A program made the translations under genes and the position numbers. The notes under the pieces were generated by a model. The model saw nothing but the letters and a program-made list of their open reading frames with translations, made no database searches and was not told the DNA's origin. 64,000 bases of DNA from Mageeibacillus indolicus UPII9-5 (GTDB taxonomy: Bacteria > Bacillota > Clostridia > Saccharofermentanales > Fastidiosipilaceae): assembly GCF_000025225.2 (NCBI RefSeq), contig NC_013895.2, positions 806,001 to 870,000 of the forward strand, given 5' to 3'. Positions 63,391-64,000 of this stretch are shown here, piece by piece. The stretch's first letter is position 1. Each line of letters opens with the position of its first letter.

Positions 63391-64000
63391 ATGGCCAAAG
63401 TAAAAACAAGCAATGAATATGACTATAGAAAACTAATTGTCGATTTGAGGCGAGGTGAGGGGAAGTCTCTATATCTTTTGGCCGGAGAAGAGACTTATTT
63501 GATCCGCAGTCTGCTCAAAGAATTACAGAAAACTTTCATTTCACCCGGGGCCGAAGACTTAGACGTTTTTAAATATGACAGTCAGTCTTCCGAAAACAAG
63601 TTGAGCCCTAAGGTTCTGATTGAACAGATTAAAACACCGGCTTTTATCTCGGCAAGACGCTTATTTATTTTGCGCCGTACGGGTTGGTTCAACGGTAGCG
63701 TCCCTTTTGCCGAACAACTTATAGATATGTTTAAGTCACTGGATGACACTGTATGTCTCGTATTTTGGGAAGAAAAAGTTGATAACCGTCAAAAGAAATT
63801 GCTTGACGCGGTGCGCAAATATGGTATTTACGGCGTTTTGAACCGCCAAACTGTTCAAGAACTTAGCCGTTGGCTGAGCGGTTTTTTTGCCAAATATAAA
63901 CTAAACATCAGCCGTGCCGCGGCCGAAAAACTTATTTCGGTTGCACAGTCTGATATGTTTACACTGATGAATGAAGTTAACAAAATTACCCTTTATTGCC
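63391..64000 (+). CDS. holA: DNA polymerase III delta subunit (partial)
   Basis: The first 203 codons are present; the gene runs past the window end. It opens the sliding clamp as part of the clamp loader. SLYLLAGEETYLIRSLLKEL, FKYDSQSSENK, TPAFISARRLFILRRTGWF and AVRKYGIYGVLNRQTVQELS follow the HolA domain order: Rossmann-like domain without a Walker A, then lid. GAGG 5 nt before the ATG. Confidence 0.92.
   Translation, partial: MAKVKTSNEYDYRKLIVDLRRGEGKSLYLLAGEETYLIRSLLKELQKTFISPGAEDLDVFKYDSQSSENKLSPKVLIEQIKTPAFISARRLFILRRTGWFNGSVPFAEQLIDMFKSLDDTVCLVFWEEKVDNRQKKLLDAVRKYGIYGVLNRQTVQELSRWLSGFFAKYKLNISRAAAEKLISVAQSDMFTLMNEVNKITLYC

Overview
The window looks like a low- to mid-GC Gram-positive anaerobe of the Firmicutes (Clostridia). 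It carries a PolC-type replicative polymerase, the rpsB-tsf-pyrH-frr-uppS-cdsA-dxr-rseP-ispG-polC gene order, an FMN riboswitch in front of an ECF riboflavin S component, sortase-type surface proteins, and tRNA genes with encoded CCA ends. The genus cannot be fixed from sequence alone. A host-associated clostridial lineage such as Mageeibacillus would fit, but that is a guess.

Layout: 1-576 (-) is the N-terminus of a DinG/XPD-like helicase. 680-4770 (+) holds guaB, greA and lysS. 4771-11251 is an accessory island with two tandem surface-protein cassettes, debris of a large serine recombinase and of a DNA methyltransferase, and several repeat arrays. 11392-12971 (-) is an NhaC-family transporter behind a leader-peptide attenuator. 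13145-31586 (+) is a long run for translation, nucleotide, isoprenoid, lipid and envelope functions, then polC, priA, def, fmt and rsmB. 31583-36289 is mostly minus strand: apbE with an HMA protein, a riboflavin transporter with FMN riboswitch, a HAD phosphatase and a SleB-like hydrolase, with one plus-strand membrane gene. 36464-44082 has a glutaredoxin-like protein, a sugar transferase, tRNA-Leu, a frameshifted membrane gene, ruvCAB, queH and rqcH. 44201-47008 has a small membrane protein, an unusual MGMT, a flavin reductase-like protein and a GNAT. 47211-47446 is a tRNA His-Gln-Lys cluster. 47644-55380 (+) runs pepF, rplI, dnaB, tilS, hpt and ftsH. 55531-59518 (-) is murC with two PRPP synthetase paralogues. 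59713-64000 (+) is engB, comEC and holA (cut by the window end).

Two regulatory systems stand out. (1) Each surface-protein cassette begins with a conserved promoter, a short leader ORF (start MxxLTxSLTDR) and a terminator-like hairpin before the surface gene. In the second cassette a (GACA)14 microsatellite lies inside the leader ORF. The repeat count modulo 3 decides whether leader translation stops well before, just before, or inside the hairpin. This suggests phase-variable attenuation driven by leader-ORF frame. (2) The NhaC-family transporter is preceded by a 27-codon leader with four consecutive Tyr codons flanked by Phe, then mutually exclusive hairpins and an intrinsic terminator. 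This looks like Tyr (or aromatic) responsive ribosome-mediated attenuation, unusual for a Firmicute, where T-boxes normally do this job.

All functional calls are by reading; no database search was possible.
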